Shown one piece after another: positions 36,493-37,224 of a stretch of DNA of 37,224 nucleotides. Position numbers and translations under genes: made by a program. Every line of letters starts with the position of its first letter. Position 1 is the first letter of the stretch. Source of the DNA: ZC4RG20 sp964518995 (GTDB lineage: Bacteria > Pseudomonadota > Gammaproteobacteria > Steroidobacterales > Rariloculaceae); contig CAZFJU010000009.1 in assembly GCA_964518995.1 (NCBI GenBank), positions 1 through 37,224 of the forward strand. Direction: 5' to 3'. Below the pieces are notes generated by a model. That model searched no databases and was not told the DNA's origin. It saw only the letters and a program-made list of their open reading frames with translations.

Positions 36493-37224
36493 TCAATGGC
36501 CGCGACTCAAGCCAGCGCGGCTGAGGTCTTCGAAGCCCCATGTCCCGAACGTTTTGAACTCGGCCCAGCTGAATCTCTTGTCGCTGTGGAGGAACACGGA
36601 GGCGACGATCCCTCGCCTCGCGGCGAAAATGTCCCTGATTTGCTCCGCGACGCCCTCTAGAAGGTCCCGGGTTGGACGATCTGCCAAGCTGTCGCCCTTA
36701 CAGAGCAACACGAGCCGCAGCTTGTAGGAGGATCCTACGTCTGCCAATTCAGAATCTGGCGAAAGGGAGAACAGGAGGTGCTCTACGTGCTCGGCGACGC
36801 CCCCGATAGCTCTCCGGAGCTTCTTCTGAGCTTCGCTGCCCAGCCGATCAGCGAATGTATCCGGTAGCGTCCGGCGCTTGTAGCGGCTGGCTAGCCACTG
36901 CTCTAGATGGAACAAACCGTCCTCATTCAGGTTCGCATCTGCATCCGGGAGATAGGTTTCGAGGAGCTCGCGACCTATCGAAAATCGATGCGGCGCCACG
37001 AGCTCGTAAATCCCAGCTTTACCCTCGACTTGAACGTGGAGCCTTAGGCGCCGCGCGTCCCGCCCGCCGCCGTAATGCTGAAGGCCGGTGGATTCAGGAA
37101 CGGGAACAGCCGGAAAGACGTCCACAGTAGTTTCTAGGGGACTTACAGCCACAACGTCGCAGCTGTGGCTCGCGATGATGAGGCGCGTACCTTCGCGATG
37201 GGGCTCAGAGCCTTCGCTCTCTAG
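36493..37224 (-). CDS. Protein of unknown function, 5' end outside window
   Basis: The minus-strand frame is open from the window edge (37224) to the stop at 36493, at least 243 codons; the internal GTG at 37152 need not be the start. Visible parts: HREGTRLIIASHSCDVVA, then LETTVDVFPAVPVPESTG, GGGRDARRLRLHVQVEG, YELVAPHRFSIGRELLETYLPD, LEQWLASRYKRRTLPDTFADRL, AQKKLRRAIGGVAEHVEHLLFSL and YKLRLVLLCKGDS. The Ser-x-Ser-Cys-Asp-Val stretch near the top, a basic GRDARRLRL strand and a YKRRTLPD segment give me the impression of an uncharacterised island-associated family, but I cannot name it. No membrane segment or known catalytic motif is seen. Codon choice is less GC-biased than in the core genes, which fits acquired DNA. 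Confidence 0.65.
   Translation of the reverse strand, partial: LESEGSEPHREGTRLIIASHSCDVVAVSPLETTVDVFPAVPVPESTGLQHYGGGRDARRLRLHVQVEGKAGIYELVAPHRFSIGRELLETYLPDADANLNEDGLFHLEQWLASRYKRRTLPDTFADRLGSEAQKKLRRAIGGVAEHVEHLLFSLSPDSELADVGSSYKLRLVLLCKGDSLADRPTRDLLEGVAEQIRDIFAARRGIVASVFLHSDKRFSWAEFKTFGTWGFEDLSRAGLSRGH

Noticed and set aside
36936..36956. Sequence TCTGCATCCGGGAGATAGG resembling the mnmE 3' end as a second attachment site
   Set aside because: It differs by an insertion and a substitution and lies inside the unknown gene, where it encodes a plausible peptide; chance similarity is likely.

Overview
The window is a GC-rich, densely coded chromosomal segment from a proteobacterium. It is most likely a gammaproteobacterium outside the enterics: gene order around dnaA, the yibN-grxC-secB-gpsA block, the glnA-DUF4124-ntrB-ntrC block and the plsC-gmhB-gly block all match gammaproteobacterial neighbourhoods, and two sites match the Pseudomonas-type parS sequence exactly. 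Species cannot be named from the sequence alone. The organism is unusual in using a single-chain (alpha2) glycyl-tRNA synthetase where relatives carry glyQS.

Layout. 1-5000: 3' part of the helicase gene lhr, then a Nei2-type DNA glycosylase whose frame runs without a stop into a methyltransferase. 5010-5800: a decayed Phd/VapC-type toxin-antitoxin pair with an intact palindromic operator, then tRNA-Arg(CCG). 5900-9600: a small unknown protein, an RRM protein, a minus-strand run of small membrane or exported proteins (including half-size Gdt1/UPF0016 and DUF486 proteins), and a small reading frame cut by one amber codon. 9600-15100: ctpA and envC (minus, with an alternative-pairing RNA leader between them), then yibN-grxC-secB-gpsA (plus) and trmL (minus). 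15100-18060: a class 1B-like dihydroorotate dehydrogenase, an LpxA-family acyltransferase overlapping a Gfo/Idh/MocA dehydrogenase, and a cluster of GTCAGAGCCC repeats. 18060-22930: nitrogen regulation, glnA-DUF4124-ntrB-ntrC (minus), with a sigma-54 promoter before glnA. 23050-25930: glyS(alpha2)-gmhB-plsC. 25960-36000: the replication-origin neighbourhood, dnaA-dnaN-recF-gyrB (minus) divergent from rpmH-rnpA-yidC-mnmE (plus), with two perfect parS sites inside recF. 36000-37224: lower-GC, sparsely coded DNA with a broken integrase start and an unknown gene running off the edge, apparently the end of an element inserted at the 3' end of mnmE.

How it fits together. The origin block supplies initiation (DnaA), the clamp (DnaN), repair (RecF), supercoiling (GyrB), and DNA sites for ParB-directed segregation. 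NtrB/NtrC and the sigma-54 promoter form a self-contained control loop for glutamine synthetase. EnvC, CtpA, SecB, YidC, LpxA, GmhB and PlsC serve the envelope. The most unusual signals are the parS sites that double as RecF coding sequence, the glyS displacement, the open nei2-methyltransferase frame, the envC-ctpA leader, the amber-split small gene, and the mnmE-linked island remnant. Several single-base defects (toxin-antitoxin pair, amber gene, integrase) should be confirmed in raw reads before they are treated as biology.
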